A stretch of DNA of 5,611 bases, from assembly GCA_903904615.1 (NCBI GenBank), contig CAIVDG010000282.1:1-5611 (forward strand). The letters run 5' to 3'. This DNA comes from an uncultured Acidimicrobiaceae bacterium. Its GTDB lineage: Bacteria > Actinomycetota > Acidimicrobiia > Acidimicrobiales > Ilumatobacteraceae. How positions within the stretch are numbered: position 1 is the first letter of the stretch; every line of letters starts with the position of its first letter. The notes beneath the pieces are model-generated. The model worked only from the letters and a program-made list of their open reading frames with translations. It was not told the origin of the DNA and made no database searches. The position numbers were made by a program, and so were the translations under genes. Positions 1 to 5,385 of this stretch are shown here, piece after piece.

Positions 1-428
1 CCAGCGGGAACAATGACCACTGGCACCTTTGCGTGTCGTGACACATAATCGGCAACGGAGCCGAGCAGTAGGCCCATGACTCCACCGTGACCTCGGGCCC
101 CAACAACAATCATGTCGCACGAAGTGGATAGCAAGGCATTGCGTGGGTCATTGTTCTCAAAGTGTCGAGCAAGCGACACACCTCGGTTTGCTGCCGCTTG
201 TGCAACGCGCTTTGCTTCCTCTTCGAGAAGATTACGAGCTCCGGTGTCGTCAAAGGTGTAGGTGGTGGCCATTTCTGCCGGAACCACAATGGGGCTCCAT
301 GCAGAAAGAAGAATGACGGTGTCACCCGAATGCGCAAAAGAAATTGCCCAGTCCACTGCTTTCGCACTATTGGGTGAACCGTCAATGCCCACCAGAATCC
401 GACGCTTCCCTGATGCATTCGCTGTCAT
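1..428 (-). CDS. Universal stress protein (UspA family), 3' end cut by window edge
   Basis: Reading from the ATG at 428 gives 142 uninterrupted codons to the window edge. UspA-domain proteins are small cytoplasmic proteins that often bind ATP and are linked to stress, dormancy or starvation; the exact role of this one cannot be read from sequence. The N-terminal strand RILVGIDGS (residues 10-18) carries the conserved Asp16. The C-terminal part has the full ATP-binding signature G-x2-G-x9-G-S (Gly110, Gly113, Gly123-Ser124), followed by the usual final strand KVPVVIVPA (134-142). UspA single domains run about 140-150 residues, so only a few residues are probably missing, unless a second domain lies outside the window. 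No clear Shine-Dalgarno sequence precedes the ATG. Instead a TACGTT hexamer sits 6 bases upstream, suggesting a leaderless transcript. It lies downstream of the zinc operon on the same strand, separated by 89 bases with three inverted repeats. The family call is secure. Confidence 0.92.
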   Translation of the reverse strand, partial: MTANASGKRRILVGIDGSPNSAKAVDWAISFAHSGDTVILLSAWSPIVVPAEMATTYTFDDTGARNLLEEEAKRVAQAAANRGVSLARHFENNDPRNALLSTSCDMIVVGARGHGGVMGLLLGSVADYVSRHAKVPVVIVPA

Positions 429-430
429 GG

Positions 431-452
431 TGTGAACGTACCGCTGTTCACA
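431..452. repeat. Perfect inverted repeat upstream of the universal stress gene
   Basis: TGTGAAC (431-437) and GTTCACA (446-452) are exact reverse complements separated by 8 bases. The repeat ends 3 bases before the stress gene's start codon and covers its candidate -10 hexamer, a typical position for a repressor operator. If the mRNA instead began further upstream, the same sequence would fold into a hairpin close to the start codon. The symmetry is seen directly; the regulatory role is inferred. Confidence 0.45.
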
Positions 453-463
453 AAACAAGTGAA
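435..463 (-). promoter_or_regulatory. Candidate promoter of the universal stress gene
   Basis: On the minus strand, TTCACT (463-458, 4 of 6 matches to TTGACA) is followed by a 17-base spacer and TACGTT (440-435, fits TANNNT). Six bases then lead to the ATG at 428, so transcription would begin at or next to the A of the start codon. The inverted repeat at 431-452 overlaps the -10 and part of the spacer. This is inferred from spacing and motif similarity only. Confidence 0.4.
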
Positions 464-465
464 GG

Positions 466-482
466 CTTGAATGAGGTTCAAG
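466..482. repeat. Perfect inverted repeat in the 89-base intergenic gap
   Basis: CTTGAA (466-471) and TTCAAG (477-482) are exact reverse complements with a 5-base loop. It lies just upstream of the candidate -35 hexamer of the stress gene on the minus strand. It could be a second operator half-site pair or a small RNA stem downstream of the zinc operon. No poly-T run follows on either strand, so it is not a standard terminator. Confidence 0.35.
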
Positions 483-487
483 TAATC

Positions 488-509
488 ACATACCTAGTGA
501 AAGGTATGT
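488..509 (-). terminator. Stem-loop just after the permease stop codon, possible weak terminator
   Basis: ACATACC (488-494) and GGTATGT (503-509) pair perfectly over 7 bases with an 8-base loop. On the minus strand the stem begins 9 bases after the permease stop codon (520-518), where an operon terminator or 3' stabilising hairpin is expected. No uridine-rich tail follows, so intrinsic termination would be weak at best. An operator role for the downstream stress gene is the alternative. Confidence 0.35.
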
Positions 510-517
510 CTTTGGTA

Positions 518-1381
518 CTAGTGCGAATGATCGTGATGTTCATGTGTGTGGTGAACATACGTGCGCTCGCTACGAGCGAAACGAAGTGCGTACAACACGA
601 TGAATGTCAGTGTGGCTCCCAATGTGATGGTGGGGCCTGGCGGAAGGTCGAGATGATATGCGGCAACAAAGCCCCCAAGAACTTCAACTAGTCCGAAAGC
701 TATTGCGCCGCGCGTAATTGACACCACATTGTTGAAGAACAGGCGAGATGTTGCTGTTGGCGTGATGAGAAGCGACACCGTGAGCGCAATACCCACGGTG
801 TTCAAGCACACCACGACACAGACCGCCAACAGCACGAGCATCGCCGCATCGAGGCGTTGAACGCGAATACCAATTTGTGTTGCATGATCGCGGTCGAAGG
901 TAGAGAAAGTGAGGTCGGGGAAGCGCCACCACACAAACGCAAGCGCAAGAACCGTGAGCACAAGCGTGATGTACAGGTCTGTTGTGGTGACAGTGAGTAA
1001 TTGACCGAAGAGAAAATGGGAAACGGACACTGTGCTGTCGATGGAGTTCAGTGCAATCACGCCAAATGCAAACATTCCGCTTCCGACGACTGCGATGACA
1101 GAGTCGTTTGACAACCAGCGGTTTTTCGACAGGTAGTGAATGGTGAGAGCCATGAAGACGCCGGCAACGAGTGCACCGGGTAACACTGCATTGGTGCCAA
1201 ACCATGCAAACCCAAGAGCTACTCCACCCAAAACGCTGTGAGACATTGCGTCGCCCAAGTACGCGAGACGCCGTAACGACACCCAGGTGCCCACAACTGG
1301 GGCAAGAACACCCACCATGATGCAAATGAGTCCTGCTCGCTGTGAGAAGTCCGACTGAAATGGGTCAAGCAGCCAGTTCAT
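518..1381 (-). CDS. znuB: Zinc/manganese-type ABC transporter permease with His-rich C-terminus
   Basis: This 287-residue, strongly hydrophobic protein belongs to the ABC-3 permease family (ZnuB/MntB/TroC), which forms the membrane channel of metal importers. Family landmarks are visible: the N-terminal segment LRRLAYLGDAMSHSVLGG (36-53), the core VGIALTVSLLITPTATSR (196-213), which includes the conserved I-x-P-x-A-T/A-x-R element, and a late YHLDLPPGP (242-250). About eight hydrophobic segments can be picked out, normal for the family, as is the length. The last 13 residues (275-287) contain seven histidines, a likely metal-binding tail and a pointer to zinc, though metal choice cannot be proven from a permease. 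The ATG overlaps the stop codon of the upstream ATPase gene in an ATGA, implying translational coupling, so the start is well fixed. It is the last gene of the operon. The family is certain; the znuB symbol is by homology type and operon context. Confidence 0.93.
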   Translation of the reverse strand: MNWLLDPFQSDFSQRAGLICIMVGVLAPVVGTWVSLRRLAYLGDAMSHSVLGGVALGFAWFGTNAVLPGALVAGVFMALTIHYLSKNRWLSNDSVIAVVGSGMFAFGVIALNSIDSTVSVSHFLFGQLLTVTTTDLYITLVLTVLALAFVWWRFPDLTFSTFDRDHATQIGIRVQRLDAAMLVLLAVCVVVCLNTVGIALTVSLLITPTATSRLFFNNVVSITRGAIAFGLVEVLGGFVAAYHLDLPPGPTITLGATLTFIVLYALRFARSERTYVHHTHEHHDHSH

Positions 1382-2115
1382 ACTGCATCGCTTCCAGACG
1401 GTGAGCCGAAGAGGCGCTCGAGTTTGTCCCCAGAGAGTTCAACAGCAGGGGAGCCGTCGCCCAGCACGCGGCCATTCACGGTGAGGCATCGCGTGAAACG
1501 TGAACGCACGAGCCCTAGGTCGTGGGTGGAGACCAACACGCTGGTGCCGCGCGCACACAAAGTGGTGAACAGCGAGACGAGTTCATCGGTATGTCGAGTA
1601 TCTACTCCAGAGAGTGCTTCATCAAGAAGAAGAACATCGGCCTCTTGGGCAAGTGCGCGTGCCAGTAAGACTCGTTGTACTTGCCCGCCGGAGAGCGTGG
1701 AGAGCGAGCGAGATTCTGTGCCCGCTAGATCGACTTGTTCAAGGCACGATGCAACAGTTGCATGATCGTGTTGTGTTGCACTCATGCGGCCGGTGTGGAA
1801 ACGTCGGCGGCCCGCCATAACAACTTCGCTCACAGTGATGGGAAAGCGAAGGTCGAGGTCTGATTGTTGCGGAATGTACGCAATGGCTTTGCGTTCAAGG
1901 TGGTGGCAATGTTCGCCGTGAACTACTACATCGCCTTCGTGGTCAACGAAACCGGCCAATGCCTTGAACAACGTGGACTTACCAGCGCCGTTTGGACCAA
2001 CGACCGCCACAAGTTCACCCGCGGCAATAGAAAAAGACGAATACAGAAGCGCCCGTGTGTCGCCGTAGGACACTGCTACGTCGACAGCTTGAAGGACGCC
2101 TCCAGTATCGGTCAT
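1378..2115 (-). CDS. znuC: Zinc/manganese-type ABC transporter ATP-binding protein
   Basis: This 245-residue cytoplasmic ATPase would drive metal import as a dimer under the neighbouring permease. All motifs are present and in order: Walker A GPNGAGKST (40-48), Q-loop IPQQSD (81-86), ABC signature LSGGQ (141-145), Walker B VLLLDEA (161-167, with catalytic Glu166), D-loop SGVD (169-172) and the switch His198 in STHDL. The length is typical for ZnuC/MntB-type subunits. The ATG (2115-2113) overlaps the TGA of the upstream binding-protein gene, and its own stop overlaps the permease ATG, again by 4 bases. All three products are therefore probably made in matched amounts. Nothing is missing or truncated. 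The assignment as a metal rather than another importer ATPase rests mainly on its two neighbours. Confidence 0.95.
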   Translation of the reverse strand: MTDTGGVLQAVDVAVSYGDTRALLYSSFSIAAGELVAVVGPNGAGKSTLFKALAGFVDHEGDVVVHGEHCHHLERKAIAYIPQQSDLDLRFPITVSEVVMAGRRRFHTGRMSATQHDHATVASCLEQVDLAGTESRSLSTLSGGQVQRVLLARALAQEADVLLLDEALSGVDTRHTDELVSLFTTLCARGTSVLVSTHDLGLVRSRFTRCLTVNGRVLGDGSPAVELSGDKLERLFGSPSGSDAV

Positions 2116-3095
2116 GAACAGCGCAACGCTTTTGCGATTCGTTGAATGTTGTCTCGTTGCGCAGAGATGTAGGTAATGCCATTGGCAAGGTCTTCGTTAG
2201 AGAGACCTTCAACGCCATTCAAGACATCGGTAGTGACGTTGAGCGAATCTGCGAGAGCCTTAGTAGCAGATGATGTGATGAGGGATTCGTAAAAGATGGT
2301 CACGTCTTTCCCTTTCAAGTCAGTTGCTAATGACTCAAGATACTGCGCGGATACTTGTTCATCGGGGTTGATGCCGCCAATGGGAACCAGGGTGAGACCT
2401 GCGCGATGGGCAAGGTATGTGAAGCCCTGGTGCGCGGTGTACAGGTTGACATCATCGCATCGCGAGGCAGTCTTTCCATCGGGAATCCCAATCTCTGCGT
2501 CCAAAAGCTCGCCGACTTCGGTGAGTTCGGCAATGTAAGTCTCGCCGTTGCCGGCAAAGGCGGATGCTAACTCTGGTTGTAGTTTCGACAATGTTGAAAC
2601 AACTTCCTTGGTCATAGCGATCATGTTTGCTGGGTCTAACCACACGTGTGGGTCGTGGTCACCGTGGTTGTGTTCGTCTTCAACTGGTTTCTCGTCAGCA
2701 TGTTCATCTTCGGAATTGAACTCAGCAATGGTCGCATTGAGTAGTTCCACTGAATCAAAGAGATCTACAGAGGTAACACCACTGAGCGCAGTGATTGCCT
2801 TCTGCGTTCCCGGCTGAAAGTTGTCGCCGAAATAGAACACTGCATCCGATTCTTCAAGTTTCTGCACTTGCTTTGCTGTGAGTTCAACATCGTGTGCATC
2901 GGTACCGGGCGGCGTGAGGTTCACCACCTCAACAGCGTCTCCGCCAACACGCTGCACAATTTCAGCGATGGGGTAGAGGGCAGCAGACACGACCAACACA
3001 TCTTCTGATGACGTGGATGATGTGTTTCCGCACGCACCCAAAATGGGAATCATCAACAACAGTGCGCCGGCAACCAGACGTGATTTCATCACCAC
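2112..3095 (-). CDS. znuA: Zinc ABC transporter substrate-binding lipoprotein (cluster A-I)
   Basis: The longest reading frame starts at GTG 3095 (327 residues). The ATG at 3089 (325 residues) is the better start because it begins a clean lipoprotein signal peptide and fits a leaderless promoter. Numbered from that ATG, there is a basic N-terminus (Lys2, Arg4), a hydrophobic stretch and a lipobox L-G-A-C with lipidated Cys20, so the protein is anchored outside the membrane. Metal-site residues of the cluster A-I family are visible: His66 (TDAHDVEL), His148 (DPHVWLDP) and His220 (TAHQGF). Histidine in this third position fits zinc rather than manganese, where glutamate is usual. Glu268 is a possible fourth ligand. 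A loop at about 128-146 is rich in His, Asp and Glu, typical of ZnuA. Cys211 and Cys324 could form a disulphide. It is the first gene of the three-gene importer operon. Confidence 0.93.
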   Translation of the reverse strand: MVMKSRLVAGALLLMIPILGACGNTSSTSSEDVLVVSAALYPIAEIVQRVGGDAVEVVNLTPPGTDAHDVELTAKQVQKLEESDAVFYFGDNFQPGTQKAITALSGVTSVDLFDSVELLNATIAEFNSEDEHADEKPVEDEHNHGDHDPHVWLDPANMIAMTKEVVSTLSKLQPELASAFAGNGETYIAELTEVGELLDAEIGIPDGKTASRCDDVNLYTAHQGFTYLAHRAGLTLVPIGGINPDEQVSAQYLESLATDLKGKDVTIFYESLITSSATKALADSLNVTTDVLNGVEGLSNEDLANGITYISAQRDNIQRIAKALRCS

Positions 3096-3124
3096 ACCAT
3101 ACTGAGAATGAGAACGATTACCAA
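3096..3124 (-). promoter_or_regulatory. Candidate promoter of the zinc importer operon
   Basis: On the minus strand, TTGGTA (3124-3119, 4 of 6 matches to TTGACA) and TATGGT (3101-3096, 4 of 6 matches to TATAAT) are separated by an optimal 17 bases. The -10 ends 6 bases before the ATG at 3089, so the expected transcription start coincides with that codon and the mRNA would be leaderless. There is no convincing Shine-Dalgarno sequence, which agrees. The motif and spacing are observed; promoter activity is inferred. Confidence 0.5.
3109..3123. promoter_or_regulatory. Candidate Zur/Fur-family operator of the zinc operon
   Basis: The 15-base sequence TGAGAACGATTACCA (plus strand) is an imperfect 7-1-7 palindrome with 4 of 7 paired positions matching. 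Read on the minus strand it is TGGTAATCGTTCTCA, close in form to the TGA-AAT-ATT-TCA type boxes bound by actinobacterial Zur. It spans the operon's -35 element and spacer, so a bound repressor would block RNA polymerase. A tandem TGAGAA pair (3103-3108, 3109-3114) lies across its edge. The site is imperfect, and no regulator gene is in the window. Confidence 0.4.
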
Positions 3125-3157
3125 AACAGAACCTCAGAATTGGCAGGGGTAGGGCTC

Positions 3158-3163
3158 TAGGGT
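3158..3163 (+). promoter_or_regulatory. Candidate -10 element of the HAD phosphatase gene
   Basis: TAGGGT fits the TANNNT pattern and ends exactly 6 bases before the ATG at 3170, the same geometry as the zinc operon and the stress gene. No good -35 hexamer lies 16-18 bases upstream. An AGGG (3159-3162) overlapping the hexamer could serve as a weak Shine-Dalgarno sequence instead, so leaderless and leadered readings compete. Confidence 0.28.
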
Positions 3164-3169
3164 GGCGAG

Positions 3170-3847
3170 ATGGCCAAGCGCGGGTACCTGTTTTTCGACC
3201 TGGACGGCACCATTGCCGACTCTGGCGCCGGAATTACCCAGTCGGTGAACGACATGTTTGCGGCCGTGGGCGCGGGCCCGCTCACCTCAGCAGAAGTAAC
3301 ACGAATTATTGGGCCACCGTTTCAGACCACCATGCCCGAACTACTGTGCGCTCGGGGCATAGACGAATCACGAACCAATGAATTCATCTATGAGTACCGA
3401 CGTATCTATAAGGCGCATCATCTGCCACATACGCCGGTCATTGATGGGATGCGTGAAGTTGTTGACCAACTTGCAGCGCATTGGCATTTGTCTGTGGTCA
3501 CCGCAAAGCCACAAACTCAGGCAGATATTGCAGTGAAAGCAACACGAATGGATCATCACATGGTGACTGTTGTTGGCCCTGCTGACGATGCCCCCGTTCA
3601 CAAGTCCGTGCTGTTGCGTCAGGCATTGGATGACGTTGTTCGAGAACATGGCTCACTTCCCGAGCTGTCAACGTGTTGGATGATTGGCGACCGCCATCAC
3701 GACATTGAGGCCGGTGTGCAAGTGGGAACGCGGTCGGCCGGAGTGCTGTGGGGCTTTGGTGACCATGCCGAACTCAGAGGGGCCGGGGCCGACGTGGTGC
3801 TGAGTTCACCGTCAGAACTCTTGTCACTATTGCTTTCTGATGTGTGA
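3170..3847 (+). CDS. HAD-superfamily phosphatase, phosphoglycolate phosphatase-like
   Basis: This 225-residue cytoplasmic hydrolase has all four HAD motifs. Motif I is FFDLDGTIADS (8-18), with nucleophile Asp10 and acid/base Asp12. Motif II is VVTAKP (109-114), with Thr111. Motif III is Lys145. Motif IV is MIGDRHHDIEAG (171-182), with magnesium-binding Asp174 and Asp178. A helical cap domain lies between motifs I and II (about 19-90), as in the Gph/PpaX group. The family removes phosphate from small molecules such as 2-phosphoglycolate; the true substrate cannot be read from sequence. The ATG at 3170 leads directly into the first strand, supporting that start. It is transcribed divergently from the zinc operon across 74 bases and ends 63 bases before mftD, so read-through into mftD is possible. 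A functional link to mycofactocin or zinc is not evident. The superfamily call is secure, the subfamily moderate. Confidence 0.9.
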   Translation: MAKRGYLFFDLDGTIADSGAGITQSVNDMFAAVGAGPLTSAEVTRIIGPPFQTTMPELLCARGIDESRTNEFIYEYRRIYKAHHLPHTPVIDGMREVVDQLAAHWHLSVVTAKPQTQADIAVKATRMDHHMVTVVGPADDAPVHKSVLLRQALDDVVREHGSLPELSTCWMIGDRHHDIEAGVQVGTRSAGVLWGFGDHAELRGAGADVVLSSPSELLSLLLSDV

Positions 3848-3861
3848 GTGAGCCTCTCCGC

Positions 3862-3892
3862 AGGGGGCATCGGTACAATTTGCCGTCCCCCT
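3862..3892. repeat. Inverted repeat bracketing the mftD -10 element
   Basis: AGGGGG (3862-3867) and CCCCCT (3887-3892) are perfect reverse complements separated by 19 bases that contain TACAAT. An inner CGG/CCG pair (3871-3873 and 3883-3885) adds symmetry. In RNA reading through from the HAD gene it would form a stem-loop upstream of the mftD ribosome binding site. As DNA it could be an operator around the promoter. The symmetry is seen; the role is inferred. Confidence 0.35.
3874..3879 (+). promoter_or_regulatory. Candidate -10 element for mftD
   Basis: TACAAT matches TATAAT at 5 of 6 positions and lies in the 63-base gap before mftD. Transcription would begin near 3886, giving a leader of about 25 bases that includes the ribosome binding site. 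No convincing -35 hexamer is found at 16-18 bases, so activity may need an activator, or mftD may rely partly on read-through. Confidence 0.4.
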
Positions 3893-3898
3893 CCGTGT

Positions 3899-3903
3899 AA
3901 GGA
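3899..3903 (+). promoter_or_regulatory. Ribosome binding site that fixes the mftD start
   Basis: AAGGA lies 7 bases before the ATG at 3911, which is ideal spacing. It decides between that ATG and the in-frame GTG at 3848, which has no such site and would start right after the HAD stop codon. Confidence 0.75.
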
Positions 3904-3910
3904 AAACGAC

Positions 3911-5086
3911 ATGGCCAACGAATGGTTCGAAACAGTGGCAGAAGCGCAGCGACGCGCAAAAGCACGCTTGCCAAAGTCCGTCTATGGCGCTCTTATCGCT
4001 GGTTCAGAGAAGGGTTTGTCAACTGCCGACAACTTGGCGTCATTCGATCAGTTGGGATTTGCTCCGCATGTTGCAGGCTTGTCCAACACGCGCGACATGA
4101 CTACCTCTGTCATGGGTCAAGACATTTCAATGCCAGTTCTCATTTCACCCACTGGTGTGCAAGCAGTGCACCCACAAGGTGAAGTTGCCATTGCGCGTGC
4201 TGCGCAAAACCGCGGTATTCCCATGGGGCTCAGTTCTTTTGCGTCCAAGTCTGTTGAAGAAGTAGCAGCAGTAAACGACAAGACGTTCTTCCAGATGTAT
4301 TGGTGTGGCGACAAAGACACGCTTGTGCAACGCATGGAACGTGCTCGTGCTGCAGGTGCGAAGGGTCTCATCGTTACTCTTGACTGGTCGTTCTCTAATG
4401 GTCGCGATTGGGGTAGCCCATGGATTCCAGAAAAGATCGACATTAAGGCAGCAGTGAAACTTGCTCCCGAAGTTCTGCAAAAGCCGGGCTGGTTGTGGAC
4501 CTTTGCAAAGACGGGTCGCATTCCCGATCTTTCAGCACCCAACATGGCAAAGCCAGGAGAAAAAGCTCCTACGTTCTTTGGTGCGTACTACGAGTGGATG
4601 CAAACACCGCTTCCTTCATGGGAAGACATTGCGTGGTTGCGTCAGCAGTGGGGTGGCCCGTTCATGGTGAAGGGCGTCAGCCGCGTTGACGATGCGAAGC
4701 GTGTTGTAGACCTTGGTGCAACTGCGTTGTCGGTTTCGAACCACGGTGGAAACAACCTCGACGGAACTCCAGCACCAATTCGTGCGCTTCCTGCAGTAGC
4801 CGACGCAGTTGGTTCACAGATTGAAGTACTGCTCGATGGTGGAGTGCGTCGTGGGTCCGACGTTGTGAAGGCACTTGCACTTGGTGCGCGTGCCGTCATG
4901 ATTGGTCGCGCGTACTTGTGGGGCTTGGCTGCAAACGGTCAAGCCGGCGTGGAGAATGTGCTCGACTTGCTTCGTGGCGGAATCGATTCGGCGCTTCTTG
5001 GTTTAGGCAAGTCTTCGGTTCACGAACTCACGCGTGACGACGTTGTTGCTCCCAACGGATTCTTCCGTCCGTTAGGCACTAAGTAG
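3911..5086 (+). CDS. mftD: Pre-mycofactocin synthase MftD (FMN-dependent alpha-hydroxy-acid oxidase family)
   Basis: This 391-residue protein is a TIM-barrel flavoenzyme. MftD oxidatively deaminates the peptide-derived intermediate AHDP to pre-mycofactocin, creating the redox-active ketoamide of the cofactor. The sequence has MftD's characteristic runs: an N-terminal WFETVAEAQRRAK (5-17), AGSEKGL (30-36), SPTGVQAVHP (79-88), FFQMYW (126-131), LDWSFSNGRDWGSP (157-170), SNHGGNNLDGTP (276-287), LLDGGVRRGSDVVKALALGA (307-326) and GRAYLWGLAANGQAG (332-346). Catalytic and flavin-site positions are kept: Tyr130, Lys254, the base His278, and Asp309 with Arg313. By alignment to plant glycolate oxidase, the substrate-carboxylate residues Tyr24 and Arg257 correspond to Ala27 and Asn281 here, arguing against a lactate or glycolate oxidase. 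The start is set by AAGGA 7 bases upstream; an in-frame GTG at 3848 would add 21 unlikely residues. No other mft gene is within the window. Confidence 0.9.
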   Translation: MANEWFETVAEAQRRAKARLPKSVYGALIAGSEKGLSTADNLASFDQLGFAPHVAGLSNTRDMTTSVMGQDISMPVLISPTGVQAVHPQGEVAIARAAQNRGIPMGLSSFASKSVEEVAAVNDKTFFQMYWCGDKDTLVQRMERARAAGAKGLIVTLDWSFSNGRDWGSPWIPEKIDIKAAVKLAPEVLQKPGWLWTFAKTGRIPDLSAPNMAKPGEKAPTFFGAYYEWMQTPLPSWEDIAWLRQQWGGPFMVKGVSRVDDAKRVVDLGATALSVSNHGGNNLDGTPAPIRALPAVADAVGSQIEVLLDGGVRRGSDVVKALALGARAVMIGRAYLWGLAANGQAGVENVLDLLRGGIDSALLGLGKSSVHELTRDDVVAPNGFFRPLGTK

Positions 5087-5097
5087 TTCACTTTTCC

Positions 5098-5115
5098 CTT
5101 CGCAATAACGCGAAG
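5098..5115 (+). terminator. Stem-loop after mftD, possible weak terminator
   Basis: CTTCGC (5098-5103) pairs perfectly with GCGAAG (5110-5115) around a 6-base loop, starting 11 bases after the mftD stop codon. A T-rich tail is absent (TAAAT follows), so it is at most a weak intrinsic terminator or a 3'-end stabiliser. Confidence 0.35.
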
Positions 5116-5184
5116 TAAATCACTCTTCGAGGTGCTCTCGACGTCGATCGTGGCCAGATGAACGATGCAGTTTTCCTGTGCACC

Positions 5185-5198
5185 CCCCGGATTCGGGG
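5185..5198 (+). terminator. GC-rich hairpin, possible terminator for mftD read-through
   Basis: CCCCG (5185-5189) and CGGGG (5194-5198) form a perfect 5-bp GC stem with a GATT tetraloop, about 98 bases after mftD. Only TTCT follows, so the tail is poor. It is short but stable. Confidence 0.3.
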
Positions 5199-5208
5199 TT
5201 CTGGACGC

Positions 5209-5225
5209 AACTTTCAAAAAAAGTT
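5209..5225. repeat. A/T-rich inverted repeat
   Basis: AACTTT (5209-5214) and AAAGTT (5220-5225) are perfect complements around a 5-base A-rich loop and sit within a run of seven A and five T residues. GCAA (5207-5210) and TTGC (5227-5230) offer an alternative outer pairing. It could be a weak terminator-like structure or simply an easily melted A/T tract. Confidence 0.3.
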
Positions 5226-5279
5226 TTTGCCCTTCGCCAGTTGATGATTTTCTGTCACTTATCGGAGTGTTTTCCTCCC

Positions 5280-5288
5280 TGTGGATGA
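5280..5288 (-). other. Near-match DnaA box
   Basis: TGTGGATGA on the plus strand reads TCATCCACA on the minus strand, one mismatch from the DnaA box TTATCCACA. It lies about 100 bases from the perfect box and faces the opposite way. A single near match in such a tract is not improbable by chance. Confidence 0.3.
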
Positions 5289-5358
5289 CGGATGTAAGTC
5301 CTTTGCTTATTACTCATAACCAATAAGGGATAGGCGAGACACCTCAACCTTGAGTCCA

Positions 5359-5385
5359 ACTTGAGGGTTTGATACTTGAGGGTTT
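5359..5385 (+). repeat. 12-base direct repeat with 15-base period
   Basis: ACTTGAGGGTTT occurs at 5359-5370 and again at 5374-5385, separated by GAT. A third, partial copy of its core CTTGAG is at 5349-5354. The second copy overlaps the first two T residues of the perfect DnaA box. The repeats could be binding sites for a DNA-binding protein; identity unknown. Confidence 0.6.

Noticed and set aside
684..1325. 213-codon minus-strand frame inside the permease gene
   Set aside because: It overlaps the permease in another frame and lacks any recognisable protein motif; the permease frame has clear family motifs.
1424..1765. 113-codon plus-strand frame opposite the ATPase gene
   Set aside because: It is antisense to a gene with intact Walker motifs, and its Ser/Arg/Thr-rich translation is typical of an antisense shadow.
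3090..3095. GTG at 3095 as the znuA start
   Set aside because: It adds only two residues before ATG 3089. That ATG gives the cleaner signal peptide and fits a leaderless start 6 bases after TATGGT. The longer span is kept in the feature as the outer limit.
3848..3910. GTG at 3848 as the mftD start, adding 21 residues
   Set aside because: The extension has no ribosome binding site, contains the candidate -10 element and inverted repeat, and does not resemble the MftD N-terminus. The ATG at 3911 has AAGGA at ideal spacing.
4117..4545. 142-codon minus-strand frame opposite mftD
   Set aside because: It is antisense to a well-supported gene, without a start signal or recognisable domain.
3911..5086. 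L-lactate dehydrogenase (LldD) or glycolate oxidase
   Set aside because: The fold is shared, but the Arg of the substrate site is Asn281 and the sequence carries MftD-specific runs such as SNHGGNNLDG and GRAYLWGLAANGQAG.
5359..5385. CRISPR array
   Set aside because: Two short 12-base copies with a 3-base gap do not have the repeat-spacer form of a CRISPR array, and no cas gene is present.
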